This document shows, piece after piece, positions 26,495 through 35,600 of a stretch of DNA of 64,000 bases (position 1 is the stretch's first letter; the number at the start of each line of letters is the position of its first letter). Below the pieces are notes generated by a model. It saw only the letters and a program-made list of their open reading frames with translations. It did not search any database and had not been told where the DNA came from. This DNA is from Pseudomonas fluorescens (GTDB taxonomy: Bacteria > Pseudomonadota > Gammaproteobacteria > Pseudomonadales > Pseudomonadaceae), in the NCBI RefSeq assembly GCF_004683905.1, contig NZ_CP038438.1:1860001-1924000 (forward strand). Direction: 5' to 3'. Made by a program: the position numbers and the translations under genes.

Positions 26495-27661
26495 TCACTG
26501 TTCGGCATTGCGACTGTGCCGATAATCGCTCACCGCCTCATACACCGCTTTGCGCAAGCGGTTGATCCCGCCAATCGGTCGGTGCGCCTCGATACCAAAC
26601 CACGGATTGAACGACAGGTTGTCGCACGCCAGATTCAATGCCGGCGTGTCAAAGTCCTGCGCAGGCAGGGTGATTCGCGCCACACTTTCGAACGGTGAAT
26701 CCTGCTCGCGCCACTCGATGCTGGTGTCCTCGATTGGCATGTACTTGTTCGCGTCCTGGCGCTGAATCTGCAGCACAAAACACGCTGGCACCCGATCCGT
26801 CGACAGTTGCTGGTTCAAGGCGCTGCGCAGGAAATTCGGCAGGTCGTGGTTTTGTGGGGGCAGGGCATACGCCGGGCAATTGTCCGGATCCGGCGCGACT
26901 CGAAACTTCACATTTGCCTCCCCGAATTTGTAGGGCGATACCGAAAAGTACGTGGTCGCCGTCGGGCTGTTCGGTGGCGGCGCCAGGGTCGCCAAGGCGA
27001 TGAACAGGTGGCGGATCTGCCAGTTGCGCGGATCCCAGCCAGGAAAGAACGCCATCATCTTTTTGCCGTCAGCCTGAGCCGCCACATTCTGACGATACTC
27101 GGCGACATCGCTGACAAAGAAATTCGGGTGGCTGAACATCACGAAGTTTTGCTCGCGGCGTTGCTGACGGTCGCCGAGCAATGGTTTGCCGGGCACATCG
27201 AGCAGTTTGATTGCCATGCCCCGGGCATCGCGGATGCTGTCGAACTGCGGGTAGGCGTTGCCATTGGACAGGCGAATCATCGCCTGCCAGGTTTTGCCTG
27301 GTTCGGTGAAAACACCTTGGCGCAGCGCTGGTGTCAGTTCCGGCAGCACCGTCACTTCGGCTTTCACGCAACCATGGGCCTTGGCATGCGCGTCGCGCAG
27401 ATAACGGGTGCCTTCACGGTGTTGATCGACGATGCGTACGGCGGTCTGGATCACGTCCTGGGTCATCGCCGCTTCACCGGCGGGAACCTGTTCCTGCGCT
27501 GACACCGGGCCTCTGTGTTGCCAGACGAACCATGCGCTCGCGATGGCCCAGCCCAGCAGGCCGATAATCAGCAATGTCAGTAGGGCTTTGCCCAGCAGGC
27601 GCCCCAGCCACATCCAGACGCGGGCGAACATCGACGGTCTTTTATACGGGTCGATCCTCAT
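26495..27661 (-). CDS. Membrane-anchored catalase-family haem protein
   Basis: A 388-aa protein of the small catalase/SrpA-like family. An N-terminal membrane helix (LLTLLIIGLLGWAIASAWFVW, about residues 28-48) anchors a periplasmic domain. Haem-site landmarks are the histidine region RDAHAKAHGCVKAEV, the MIRLSNGNAYPQFDSIRDARGMAIKLL segment (shortened here: RLSNG and DARGMA), and the C-terminal R-x-x-x-Y motif RKAVY, expected to give the proximal tyrosine ligand. Lacks the long C-terminal parts of true catalases. Overlaps the cytochrome gene by ATGA, so the two are translated together. Likely a peroxidase or peroxygenase rather than a bulk catalase. Confidence 0.82.
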   Translation of the reverse strand: MRIDPYKRPSMFARVWMWLGRLLGKALLTLLIIGLLGWAIASAWFVWQHRGPVSAQEQVPAGEAAMTQDVIQTAVRIVDQHREGTRYLRDAHAKAHGCVKAEVTVLPELTPALRQGVFTEPGKTWQAMIRLSNGNAYPQFDSIRDARGMAIKLLDVPGKPLLGDRQQRREQNFVMFSHPNFFVSDVAEYRQNVAAQADGKKMMAFFPGWDPRNWQIRHLFIALATLAPPPNSPTATTYFSVSPYKFGEANVKFRVAPDPDNCPAYALPPQNHDLPNFLRSALNQQLSTDRVPACFVLQIQRQDANKYMPIEDTSIEWREQDSPFESVARITLPAQDFDTPALNLACDNLSFNPWFGIEAHRPIGGINRLRKAVYEAVSDYRHSRNAEQ

Positions 27662-29475
27662 GGCAATTGCGCCTCCAGTGGTCCGCCCAGTACTTTCAGG
27701 TATTCCAGCAAGGCCCAGCGCTCCTCTGGTTGCAGCAGTCGGCCGATGACCCCACTGCCGCGCTCGCCGGCGCGGAATTCATGACCGCTGTTGTGGTTGC
27801 CGCTAATCCGCGTGTCGAACAGGAAACCATTGGTAAAGGCTTCGGTGCGATACCCCAGATGGCGCGGGTCGTATTCGAACGAACCTTTATAGAACGTCGT
27901 GGCGCGCTCATCCTGCGGTGACAGCAGTTGATAAAGGCTCGGTACTGAACCGTTGTGCAGAAACGGCGCGGTGGCCCAGATACCGGCCAACGGCCTGGCC
28001 TTGTAGGCGACCTTTTCGCGTACGCCGATCGGCAGTCCGAAGCCGTCGAGTTGGGGTTTTTCCTGCGGGGTGACGCCGGCCTCGCGATAGGCGCGGTTCT
28101 CGACGAACGCGGTGACGTAGGCCAGGCCCTTGGCCACCGAGAGCTGGCTCAAATCCAGTGGTTCGGTGGGCGTCGGATGCAACTTCACATCCATCTGCTC
28201 CAACTCCTTCAGGTCCCATTGCAGCGGCGTCAGGTCGAAACGGTGGTTGGCTATGTTGGTCGCCGCATTCGGATCGGTACCGATTACCTCCACCGGCAGC
28301 AGGTGCAAATGCTGCACCCAGCGTTCGCCCTCCTGGGTCTTGCGCGGCACGTGGCAACCGGCGCAGTTCTCGGCAAACAGCGCGCGGCCCTTGGCAGCCA
28401 GTGGTTTGTCCACCGCACCCAAGACATCTTCCGGCCAGGCGGGTGGTTGCAGGTGTTGCAGGGTTTCTTCGATTTTGTGCAGATCACGCACGCGGACACT
28501 GGAGGCGTAACGGGCATCGCCCTGCAGCGGCTGGCCATTGCTGTCGAAGAAATTCAACGTGGCGCCGACACCCAGTGCCTCCCCGATGTTGCGCGCCATC
28601 GGTTGCTGCGCCGAACCGTTCCACTGCACCCAGTCGAACGTCCACATGTCCCACAGTTGCGGGTAGTCCACCGGTGCATTGGCCACGCGGTAGTTAGCGG
28701 GGGAGATCGCGTCGCCGAAGGTGGCGTTGGCGATGCGGCCGAATGCGTCGGTGCGGCCCGGGCCTTCTTCGGTAGGGTAGAGGCCGCGATGCGTGTCGTT
28801 CCAGGCGACTTTGAGGAAAGTGTTCAGCGATTGCTTGAAGTCTTTGCGCAGTTGCTCGTGGCGTGTCTCGTAGTCATCGCCCAGAACATTTTTGGCGAAA
28901 CGCTCGAATTTCCATGGGTTGTAGTAAGTCGAGGCCAGACTCGCGACCAATGCCTGTCCGAAACTGCCACCGCGCAATGTAGGAACGCTGGAAGGCAAGA
29001 CATGTTGCGCCGAACCACCGTCAATTCGCACGGCCTGGCCCTTGAAGCGCAATTCGCCGGTGTGGCAGGCGGCGCAGGTGATATCGAGATAATGCTCGGT
29101 GCCACCGGGATTCGCGTGGCGGGCGAAGCCGACCGGCAGATTGCCGGGGTTGTTCGACGTGGCTTTCTGCTGTGGATCAACCAGAAAACCGAAGCGTGCG
29201 AGGTATTCCGGGGACGCGAAACGCTGCTGAGAGAAGGGCAGTTCCAGCGCCTCGAACCATTCATAGCGCAGGCCTTTGACCTGTGTGCCTTGCGGCGTGA
29301 AGTAGTAGGTCTGGCGTTCCTCCTCGCTCCACTGCTGCAGGTAATGCACCTGTTGGGCCGGGATATAGAAGGGCAGTTTCGGGTTGGCGACGTAGTACAG
29401 AATCACTGCCAGAGCCAGTCCCAGCAGCACAATGATCAGTGCCAGCACACGGTATAAGAGGCGCAAGATAAACAT
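27658..29475 (-). CDS. Membrane-anchored di-haem cytochrome c (peroxidase/RoxA-like)
   Basis: A 605-aa c-type cytochrome. N-terminal membrane helix (VLALIIVLLGLALAVILYYV), then two haem sites, CAACH (about residue 135) and CAGCH (about residue 374). GIWATAPFLHNGSVPSLYQLL near residue 525 is the conserved motif of the di-haem cytochrome c peroxidase/RoxA-type fold. Length is well above ordinary CcpA (about 330 aa) and near that of RoxA-like oxygenases. It precedes the catalase-like gene with a 4-nt overlap, so both probably form one periplasmic redox complex or pathway. The substrate is not known. Confidence 0.85.
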   Translation of the reverse strand: MFILRLLYRVLALIIVLLGLALAVILYYVANPKLPFYIPAQQVHYLQQWSEEERQTYYFTPQGTQVKGLRYEWFEALELPFSQQRFASPEYLARFGFLVDPQQKATSNNPGNLPVGFARHANPGGTEHYLDITCAACHTGELRFKGQAVRIDGGSAQHVLPSSVPTLRGGSFGQALVASLASTYYNPWKFERFAKNVLGDDYETRHEQLRKDFKQSLNTFLKVAWNDTHRGLYPTEEGPGRTDAFGRIANATFGDAISPANYRVANAPVDYPQLWDMWTFDWVQWNGSAQQPMARNIGEALGVGATLNFFDSNGQPLQGDARYASSVRVRDLHKIEETLQHLQPPAWPEDVLGAVDKPLAAKGRALFAENCAGCHVPRKTQEGERWVQHLHLLPVEVIGTDPNAATNIANHRFDLTPLQWDLKELEQMDVKLHPTPTEPLDLSQLSVAKGLAYVTAFVENRAYREAGVTPQEKPQLDGFGLPIGVREKVAYKARPLAGIWATAPFLHNGSVPSLYQLLSPQDERATTFYKGSFEYDPRHLGYRTEAFTNGFLFDTRISGNHNSGHEFRAGERGSGVIGRLLQPEERWALLEYLKVLGGPLEAQLP

Positions 29476-29736
29476 CCTTGTCGAGTTGTTGCCTTGTTAT
29501 GCCTCAGCTGTTGCAGGTGCGGCAAGTGGCCATTACGCCAACTGTCGTAGGAAGTCTCATCAGCCCTTGTCAGCTCCAGATGACAGAAGCTTCATCGTCC
29601 CTTGGCCCGAATGCGTTTTAATCCCTGAACTTATCGGACATTTCCTGCTCTCATGCCGGTAGCCATTGGTCGTGGCGGCCTGATAAGCTCGCGGCTTTAC
29701 TCGATTGCCCTTTCGGCGCATGAACAAGGAAATAGC

Positions 29737-30453
29737 ATGAAACAGCATCGGTTGGCGGCGGCGGTAGCCCTGGTTAGCCTGGTCCTCGCGGGTTGTGATT
29801 CGCAGACCAGCGTAGAGCTGAAAACCCCGGCGCAAAAAGCTTCCTACGGTATCGGCCTGAACATGGGCAAGAGCCTTGCTCAGGAAGGCATGGATGATCT
29901 GGACTCCAAAGCGGTAGCCCAGGGCATCGAAGATGCCGTCGGCAAGAAAGAACAGAAGCTGAAAGACGAAGAACTGGTCGAAGCCTTCGCCGCGCTGCAA
30001 AAGCGTGCTGAAGAGCGCATGGCCAAGATGAGCGAAGAGTCGGCAGCCGCCGGCAAGAAATTCCTCGAAGAAAACGGCAAGAAGCCTGGTGTCACCACCA
30101 CCGCTTCCGGTCTGCAGTACGAAGTGGTCAAGAAAGCCGACGGCCCACAGCCTAAGCCTACCGACGTAGTGACCGTTCACTACACCGGCAAGCTGACCAA
30201 CGGCACCGTGTTCGACAGCTCTGTTGAACGTGGCAGCCCGATCGATCTGCCGGTCAGCGGTGTGATCCCGGGTTGGGTTGAAGGTCTGCAACTGATGCAC
30301 GTTGGCGAGAAGTACAAACTGTACATCCCTAGCGATCTGGCTTACGGCGCGCAATCGCCAAGCCCGGCAATCCCGGCCAACTCGGTTCTGGTCTTCGACC
30401 TGGAACTGCTGGCCATCAAGGATCCAGCCAAAGAAGACGCCGCCGCCAAGTAA
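29737..30453 (+). CDS. FKBP-type peptidyl-prolyl isomerase, lipoprotein
   Basis: A 238-aa FKBP of the FkpA/Mip type. Lipoprotein signal peptide with lipobox LAGC (cysteine 20), then the helical dimerisation domain (KASYGIGLNMGKSLAQEGMD onwards, with a charged coiled coil to about residue 110), then the FKBP domain with VTVHYTGKLTNGTVFDSS, VIPGWVEGLQLMHVGEKY and YIPSDLAYGAQ. The protein helps fold envelope proteins. The chosen start has AAGGAAAT upstream; the in-frame extension to 29653 has no signal peptide. Confidence 0.93.
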   Translation: MKQHRLAAAVALVSLVLAGCDSQTSVELKTPAQKASYGIGLNMGKSLAQEGMDDLDSKAVAQGIEDAVGKKEQKLKDEELVEAFAALQKRAEERMAKMSEESAAAGKKFLEENGKKPGVTTTASGLQYEVVKKADGPQPKPTDVVTVHYTGKLTNGTVFDSSVERGSPIDLPVSGVIPGWVEGLQLMHVGEKYKLYIPSDLAYGAQSPSPAIPANSVLVFDLELLAIKDPAKEDAAAK

Positions 30454-30471
30454 TCGGCTGTAGCTTCGAAG

Positions 30472-30499
30472 ACAACGCCTCGCTTATGCGGGGCGTTGT
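30472..30499 (+). terminator. Intrinsic terminator after the FKBP gene
   Basis: ACAACGCCTCGC-TTAT-GCGGGGCGTTGT: 12-bp stem with one wobble pair and a 4-nt loop. The T-tract is weak (TTGC). Confidence 0.75.
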
Positions 30500-30704
30500 T
30501 GCATCTGGACGATGCTGGCGGTAAACAGAGCGAACGGATGGCGCTTACGGCAGTCCTAGAGATTGAGGCTGCCAGCGCTAGACGCCCTGAGCCGCCAAGT
30601 CAATGAAATATTGGGGTTTTTTATGTGAGTAAAAAACGCCCGATCTGAGCGCGGCCCTTATAAAACGGGGCTTTCAGCGCTGAAATGCAGCTCTGTTCAC
30701 AAGG

Positions 30705-30727
30705 TTATCCACAATTTGTGTGGATAA
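30705..30727. promoter_or_regulatory. Inverted pair of DnaA-box-like sites
   Basis: TTATCCACA (30705-30713) and TGTGGATAA (30719-30727) are exact inverted copies of the consensus DnaA box, 5 bp apart, just upstream of the YkvA gene (ATG at 30748). Either DnaA regulates this gene or the sequence is a coincidental palindromic leader hairpin. Confidence 0.65.
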
Positions 30728-30747
30728 CATTTCAACGGGAGAAATAG

Positions 30748-31203
30748 ATGAAAGCGCCGTGGAATTTCGCCCGATTTCTGCCCCTCGCCGGTCGATTGCT
30801 GGCGCGTGGGCGTCTGCCGACCCTGTTGTTCGCGGTGGCGAGCAAAGGTGCCGCGCAAGGCAATCGCCTTGGCAAACTCAAGGATGATCTGCGTCTGCTC
30901 CAGGCACTGTGCCTGGCCTACTGGCGTGGCGACTATCGGGCCATCAGCCCGAAAGCCATGGTTTCGGTGGTAGCGGGGCTGATGTACTTCCTCAGTCCGG
31001 TGGATGCGATCCCGGATTTCATCCCGGTGTTCGGCATGCTCGATGACATCGCCGTTCTGGCCTGGCTGATGAAAACCCTCGACGATGAGCTCAATGCTTT
31101 TCGGCTCTGGCGCAACCGCCAGCAGCCGGAAAAACTTGCGGTGGTCGAGCGCCTGCCTGATACCCCCGAGCAACTTCAGCTTCAGGGCCCGAAAAAGCCC
31201 TGA
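30748..31203 (+). CDS. YkvA-family (DUF1232) membrane protein
   Basis: A 151-aa protein. The DUF1232 core YFLSPVDAIPDFIPVFGMLDDIAVLAWLMK (here about residues 79-108, shortened in description to SPVDAIPDFIP and LDDIAVL) is diagnostic. It is a small integral membrane protein of unknown function. GGGAG lies 8 nt before the ATG. A pair of DnaA-box-like sites sits in its leader. Confidence 0.9.
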   Translation: MKAPWNFARFLPLAGRLLARGRLPTLLFAVASKGAAQGNRLGKLKDDLRLLQALCLAYWRGDYRAISPKAMVSVVAGLMYFLSPVDAIPDFIPVFGMLDDIAVLAWLMKTLDDELNAFRLWRNRQQPEKLAVVERLPDTPEQLQLQGPKKP

Positions 31204-31315
31204 TTCACTTCGCCTGCAGACAGATAGATACCCCCCGCGACCTTGGCCGCTGTTAGGATTACACTTCTAGGGAAAAGTGCCGACTCGCTAAGTGTTGTTG
31301 TCCTACGGGGTAGTC

Positions 31316-31657
31316 ATGGATATTCAGATAATTGCACGCGATGGCGAACCCGAGTATGCGGTTCTGCCATGGGTCCAGTATCAGGCTCTACTGAAAGCAG
31401 CAGGCATCAACGAAACACCGCCGCAGCAGGCGCCAGCGCCGGCCGCCGCAACGCCGGACCCGATTCTTCCAGGTCTGGATCAACTACGCAGTTTGCGCGA
31501 AGGGAAGGGCATCGCCATCGAGGCGCTGGCCCGCACGGTAGGCATCAGCCCGTCTTATCTGGCCATGATCGAAAGCGGCGAGCGTCAACCTGACGCCGCG
31601 ATTCGTCGCAGCCTGGCCTGGGAACTGACGGTGCCGGGTTGGAGGGATGAATCGTGA
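31316..31657 (+). CDS. XRE-type helix-turn-helix regulator
   Basis: A 113-aa protein in two parts. The N-terminal 30 residues (EYAVLPWVQYQALLKAAG) resemble the prevent-host-death/RelB-type leader of some antitoxins, then a proline/alanine-rich linker, then a Cro/C1 HTH (LREGKGIAIEALARTVGIS-PSYLAMIESGER). It starts a tight three-gene set: the next gene overlaps by 4 nt (GTGA) and the third follows directly. It may be the regulator of that set. An antitoxin role is possible but no toxin is recognised. Confidence 0.85.
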   Translation: MDIQIIARDGEPEYAVLPWVQYQALLKAAGINETPPQQAPAPAAATPDPILPGLDQLRSLREGKGIAIEALARTVGISPSYLAMIESGERQPDAAIRRSLAWELTVPGWRDES

Positions 31658-32025
31658 GCGTACGCATCAGTCGTCAACATTGGGACGGATTGCTCGGGGA
31701 GCTGGATCAGGCGCGCAGGCAGCGCCATCTGTTGACCTATCGAGCCTTGCTCGAACGTTTGCAACTGCCGACGCCGGCGATGCAGACGCTGACCGCGGCA
31801 CTTGAGCATCTGGCCGCGCTGGACGCCAAGGCTGAACAGCCGTTGCGCAGTTCGCTGGTGATCAGCCAGGGTGCCAGCCGTTTGCCACGTACCGGTTTTT
31901 TTGAATGTGTCGAGCGTCTTGGACGCTTTTCCGGGCCGTCCGATGGCGTCGCGGCTGCTTCCTGGCATGCGTCGGAAGTGGTCAGGGTGTTCGAATACGA
32001 GTACCCGGAATCGGCGGAGGCCTGA
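31654..32025 (+). CDS. Hypothetical protein in the HTH-Sel1 set
   Basis: A 123-aa helical protein with GTG start overlapping the HTH gene. Sequence opens MSVRISRQHWDGLLGELDQARRQRHLLTY and contains an Asp/Glu-balanced helical region, then SRLPRTGFFECVERLGR. No signal peptide, no membrane span, no known family. Its tight packing between two genes on the same strand is the main support that it is translated. Confidence 0.78.
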   Translation: MSVRISRQHWDGLLGELDQARRQRHLLTYRALLERLQLPTPAMQTLTAALEHLAALDAKAEQPLRSSLVISQGASRLPRTGFFECVERLGRFSGPSDGVAAASWHASEVVRVFEYEYPESAEA

Positions 32026-32424
32026 GTGTTCTTACGACTCAAGGCGTCAGCCAGTTACTGGTTGGCCCGCAGGCTGTTTCACTGGTCATGGTTTGTCCGC
32101 CAGCCCAGAGGCTGGCGCTGGCTCGAAGGGCAGTTTGCGCGCATGGCCAATCTTGGCGATGTCGGCGCGCAGAGCTTTTATGGGCACATTCTGACGTTTC
32201 GCGGGGTTGGCCTGGGTGCCCGCGAAGAGGGTGTGCGGCTGTTGCGTCTGGCGGCGCTCGCCGGCGACGGCAAAGCGGCCTATCAGGTCGGCGTGATCAG
32301 CTTGGCCGGTACGCCGAGCAAAGCGCCGGATCCGGCCGAAGCGGCGCGCTGGTGGACGTTGGCCGCCAAGGCCGGTCACCCGTTGGCGGAGCTCAAACTC
32401 AAAGAATTGAGCGCTCGGGATTAA
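32026..32424 (+). CDS. Sel1-repeat protein
   Basis: A 132-aa protein with GTG start immediately after the preceding stop. Sel1-like repeats are visible: LGDVGAQSFYGHILTFRGVG, REEGVRLLRLAALAGDGKAAYQVG and PAEAARWWTLAAKAGHPLAELKLK; each gives the A-(x)3-LG and AAxxG pattern of about 36 residues. Likely a scaffold for protein contacts. A terminator follows 30 nt later. Confidence 0.87.
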   Translation: MFLRLKASASYWLARRLFHWSWFVRQPRGWRWLEGQFARMANLGDVGAQSFYGHILTFRGVGLGAREEGVRLLRLAALAGDGKAAYQVGVISLAGTPSKAPDPAEAARWWTLAAKAGHPLAELKLKELSARD

Positions 32425-32453
32425 ACCCGGTAAATCATTTTGTATCGCTCGAT

Positions 32454-32487
32454 AAACGTGGCGTGAGGGAAACCTCACGCCACGTTT
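32454..32487 (+). terminator. Intrinsic terminator with GAAA tetraloop
   Basis: AAACGTGGCGTGAGG-GAAA-CCTCACGCCACGTTT, a perfect 15-bp stem with a GNRA loop. Ends the HTH-unknown-Sel1 unit. The T-run is short. Confidence 0.85.
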
Positions 32488-32623
32488 GCGTTTATCGCTA
32501 TACGTTTTGTAGTAATCAGCCTTTTGCGGATTAGTCCTACAGCAAACACCTACTCGCCTGACTTCTTTCCTGCTTGATCCCCCGCAAAGTCCCCGCGCCT
32601 AATTTTTGCGCGAGGGAACGCTC

Positions 32624-32671
32624 ATGTTTGACCCGGTTTTTCATTCCACCCCGCATCGTCGCGTGCGCTGA
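32624..32671 (+). CDS. Short leader ORF before the RHS gene (15 aa)
   Basis: ATG at 32624 has a good ribosome binding site (GAGGGA). It encodes MFDPVFHSTPHRRVR and stops at 32669-32671, with TGATG overlapping the RHS start by one nucleotide. This is either a leader peptide that couples translation to the RHS gene, or the true N-terminus separated by an ancestral frameshift. No further evidence can be seen. Confidence 0.45.
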   Translation: MFDPVFHSTPHRRVR

Positions 32672-35600
32672 TGGAAGCCGTCAGCCGTATCGAGCAGGAA
32701 CTCGACAGTTTCCCCGACACCCTCAGCCTCTATCGCCAGCAGCTTGAGCATTGGTTCAGCAAAGCGGCCGACCAGGTCAGCCACGCGGCGGACCTGCCGT
32801 CGCTGATGGGCATGGAGCGGATCATCCGCTTCGGTGATCGCGTTACCGCCGTCAGCACGGGCGACAGTGAGTTTGCCACCGGCGTCGTGCAGTGCCCGAA
32901 AAGCGGGGTGCTGGCGATCGAGAGCAAATTCGAGTCGGTGTACGACATTCCGCTGGGCGACATCGTGGTGGATGTGGTCGCGGTGGATGATGGCCAAACC
33001 TCCCCCGTCGCACTTGATGCGCAAGGCCGGGGAACATTCACCGGTACGCCAGGCAAGTTCTATCGCGTGCAGGTGCACAGCGACGTTACCCCGGAGCAGA
33101 TCAAGGCGCTGTTCCAGTCCTACGACGGCTTGACCGGCGAGCTGGATGGCTGGTTGCGCAGCGAGTGGCAGGGGTTCAAACCGCAGTGGTCGCAGTCGGT
33201 GGCGACGGCGGCGGGCAACGGCATGCTCGCCGGGAGCTGGGCGGCGATCGAGGGGGTATGGGACAGCATCGGCATGCTGTCGGAGATTCTCAAGGATCCA
33301 GGCGCATTTGCCGAGCGGCTGGGAAGCGGCGCGGCTGATCTGATTCATCTCGCAGAATCAGCTCCGGATGTCATGCAAAAGCTGCGGTTGCTGGTCAGTG
33401 ATGAGGCAGCGCTGTGTTTGCTGCTGCGCAGTGCGAGTCTCTGGCTGGAGATGCTGCCGCCCAGCCAGATCGCCGGCAAAACCGCTGAAACGGCGTCGAT
33501 GATGATCGTGCAGGTGCTGATCGATGTGCTGATCGGCGTTGTGTTGACATTCGTCGGGGCTGGCGCCGGGATCGCTTATCTCACGCTACGCCTGGCGGAT
33601 CGCGCCGCCCAGTTGCTCTCGGTTGTGAAACGCCTGGTCAAGGCAATGTTCGGCATCGTCAACACGTTCATCCATTACGTCGACCAGTACAAAACTGTCG
33701 CCGCGCGGGGTATCGCCGCCGGGGTGAAAAAGGGCCGCATGCAATTGCGCTGGGATGCGAAGCGCAATGCCGCCCTGAAGAAAAACGAGCACCACGATAA
33801 CGCTCCCGATCAAGCGAAAAACCCCAACGGCGACAGCGCCGATTGCGCACCGCTGACCTGCACCAACGGCTGTCCGGTGTCGATGGTTACCGGCGAAGAA
33901 CTGCTGACCCTGACCGATGGCACGCTCGATGGGGTGTTGCCGTTCGAGTTCACCCGGTTGTACCGCACCAGCGCGGTGGAGATCGATGTCGGGCTGGGGT
34001 TTGGCTGGAGTCATTCGCTGGCGCATCGGCTGGAGTTTGATGGCGAGGCGGTGGTCTGGGTCGATCACGAGAACCGCCGCACGCGGTTTCCGTTGCCCAG
34101 CGTTGAGCGCCCGGCGATTCACAACAGCCTGTCGCGGGCGGCGATTTTTCTCGGCGATGAGCCAGAGGAACTGATCCTCGCGCTGGCCGGGGATACAGCG
34201 CGGTTTTATCACTTTCGTGCCGGGCGGCTGGTGGCGGTCAGTGATGCGTATGGCAATCGTCTGATCGTTTCTCGCGATCATCAGCAGCGGATTGTCCGCC
34301 TGGACAATGGCGCGGGTCGCTCGCTGCTGTTGCGCTATGACCGGGCGCATCTGGTCGCGGTTGATTACCAGGTGCTTGAGGCTGATGGCTGGCGCACCGA
34401 GCAAACGCTGGTCAGTTATTGCTACGACGCGCGTCAGCGGTTGTTGGCCGCGACCAATGCGGTCGGTGACAGCGAGCGTTACGACTACGACGATCAGCAC
34501 GTCATCCTGCAGCGGCAACTGACCGGCGGCGCGAGCTTTTTCTGGGAGTGGGAGCGCTCGGGCAAGGCGGCGCGCTGCGTGCGGCACTGGGCGTCGTTCG
34601 CGCAGATGGACACCCGTTACGTCTGGGCCGATGACGGCAGCGTCGCGGTGCACTACGTCGATGGCAGCGAAGAAACCTACGTCCACGATGACAGCGCACG
34701 GCTGGTGCGCAAGGTCGCGGCCGATGGCGGTGAGCACCTCAAGGCTTATGACGATCAGGGCCGGCTGATCGCCGAGCAGGATCCGCTGGGCGCGGTCACC
34801 GAATACCGTTACGACGACGTCGGACGGCTGATCGCGCTGCTTCCGCCGGACGATGAGCCAACGTCCTACGAGTACCGCAACGGTTTCCTGCACAGCCGTT
34901 CTCGCGGCGAGGCGGTGTGGACGTTTCGGCGCAACGCCGAGGGCGATGTCACCGAGGCGGTCGATCCTGACGGCCAGGTCACCCATTACTACTACGACAC
35001 GCGCGGGCAGTTGCTGTCGATCCGCTATCCGGACACCAGCCGGCACAAGTTGTCGTGGAACGACCTCGGGCAACTGATCGAGGAAACCCTGCCTGACGGT
35101 GGTGTGCGGCGCTTTTCCTACGACGCGCTGGGGCGACGGACGACCACTTGCGACGAACACGGCGCGATCACCCGTCAGCAGTGGGATGCGGTTGGCCGAC
35201 TGGTTCAAACGACCTTTCCTACGGGCGCTACCCGTGCCTACAGCTATGGCGCCTACGGCCAAGTCACTGCCGAGCGCGACGAACTCGGGCGCATCACCCG
35301 CTACGAGTATGACGACGACCTGCACCTCGTCTCGCGCAAGATCAACCCCGACGGCACGCGGGTGCAGTACCGCTACGACCATGCGCAACTGCTGCTGACG
35401 GAAATCGAGAACGAGTCCGGGGAAAAGTACCGGCTGGACTACACGCCGAGCGGATTGATCCGACAGGAAACCGGCTTCGACGGCCGGCGCACCGCTTACG
35501 CCTACGACCGCAACGGGCACCTGCTGGAAAAGACCGAGTTCGGCGATGACGGCTCGACGCTGGTCACCACTTACGTGCGTGATGCGGCCGGGCGTCTGCT

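Noticed and set aside
26495..27661. Ordinary monofunctional catalase
   Set aside because: Too short at 388 aa, with membrane anchor and lacking the full catalase C-terminal region; better placed in the catalase-related peroxidase group.
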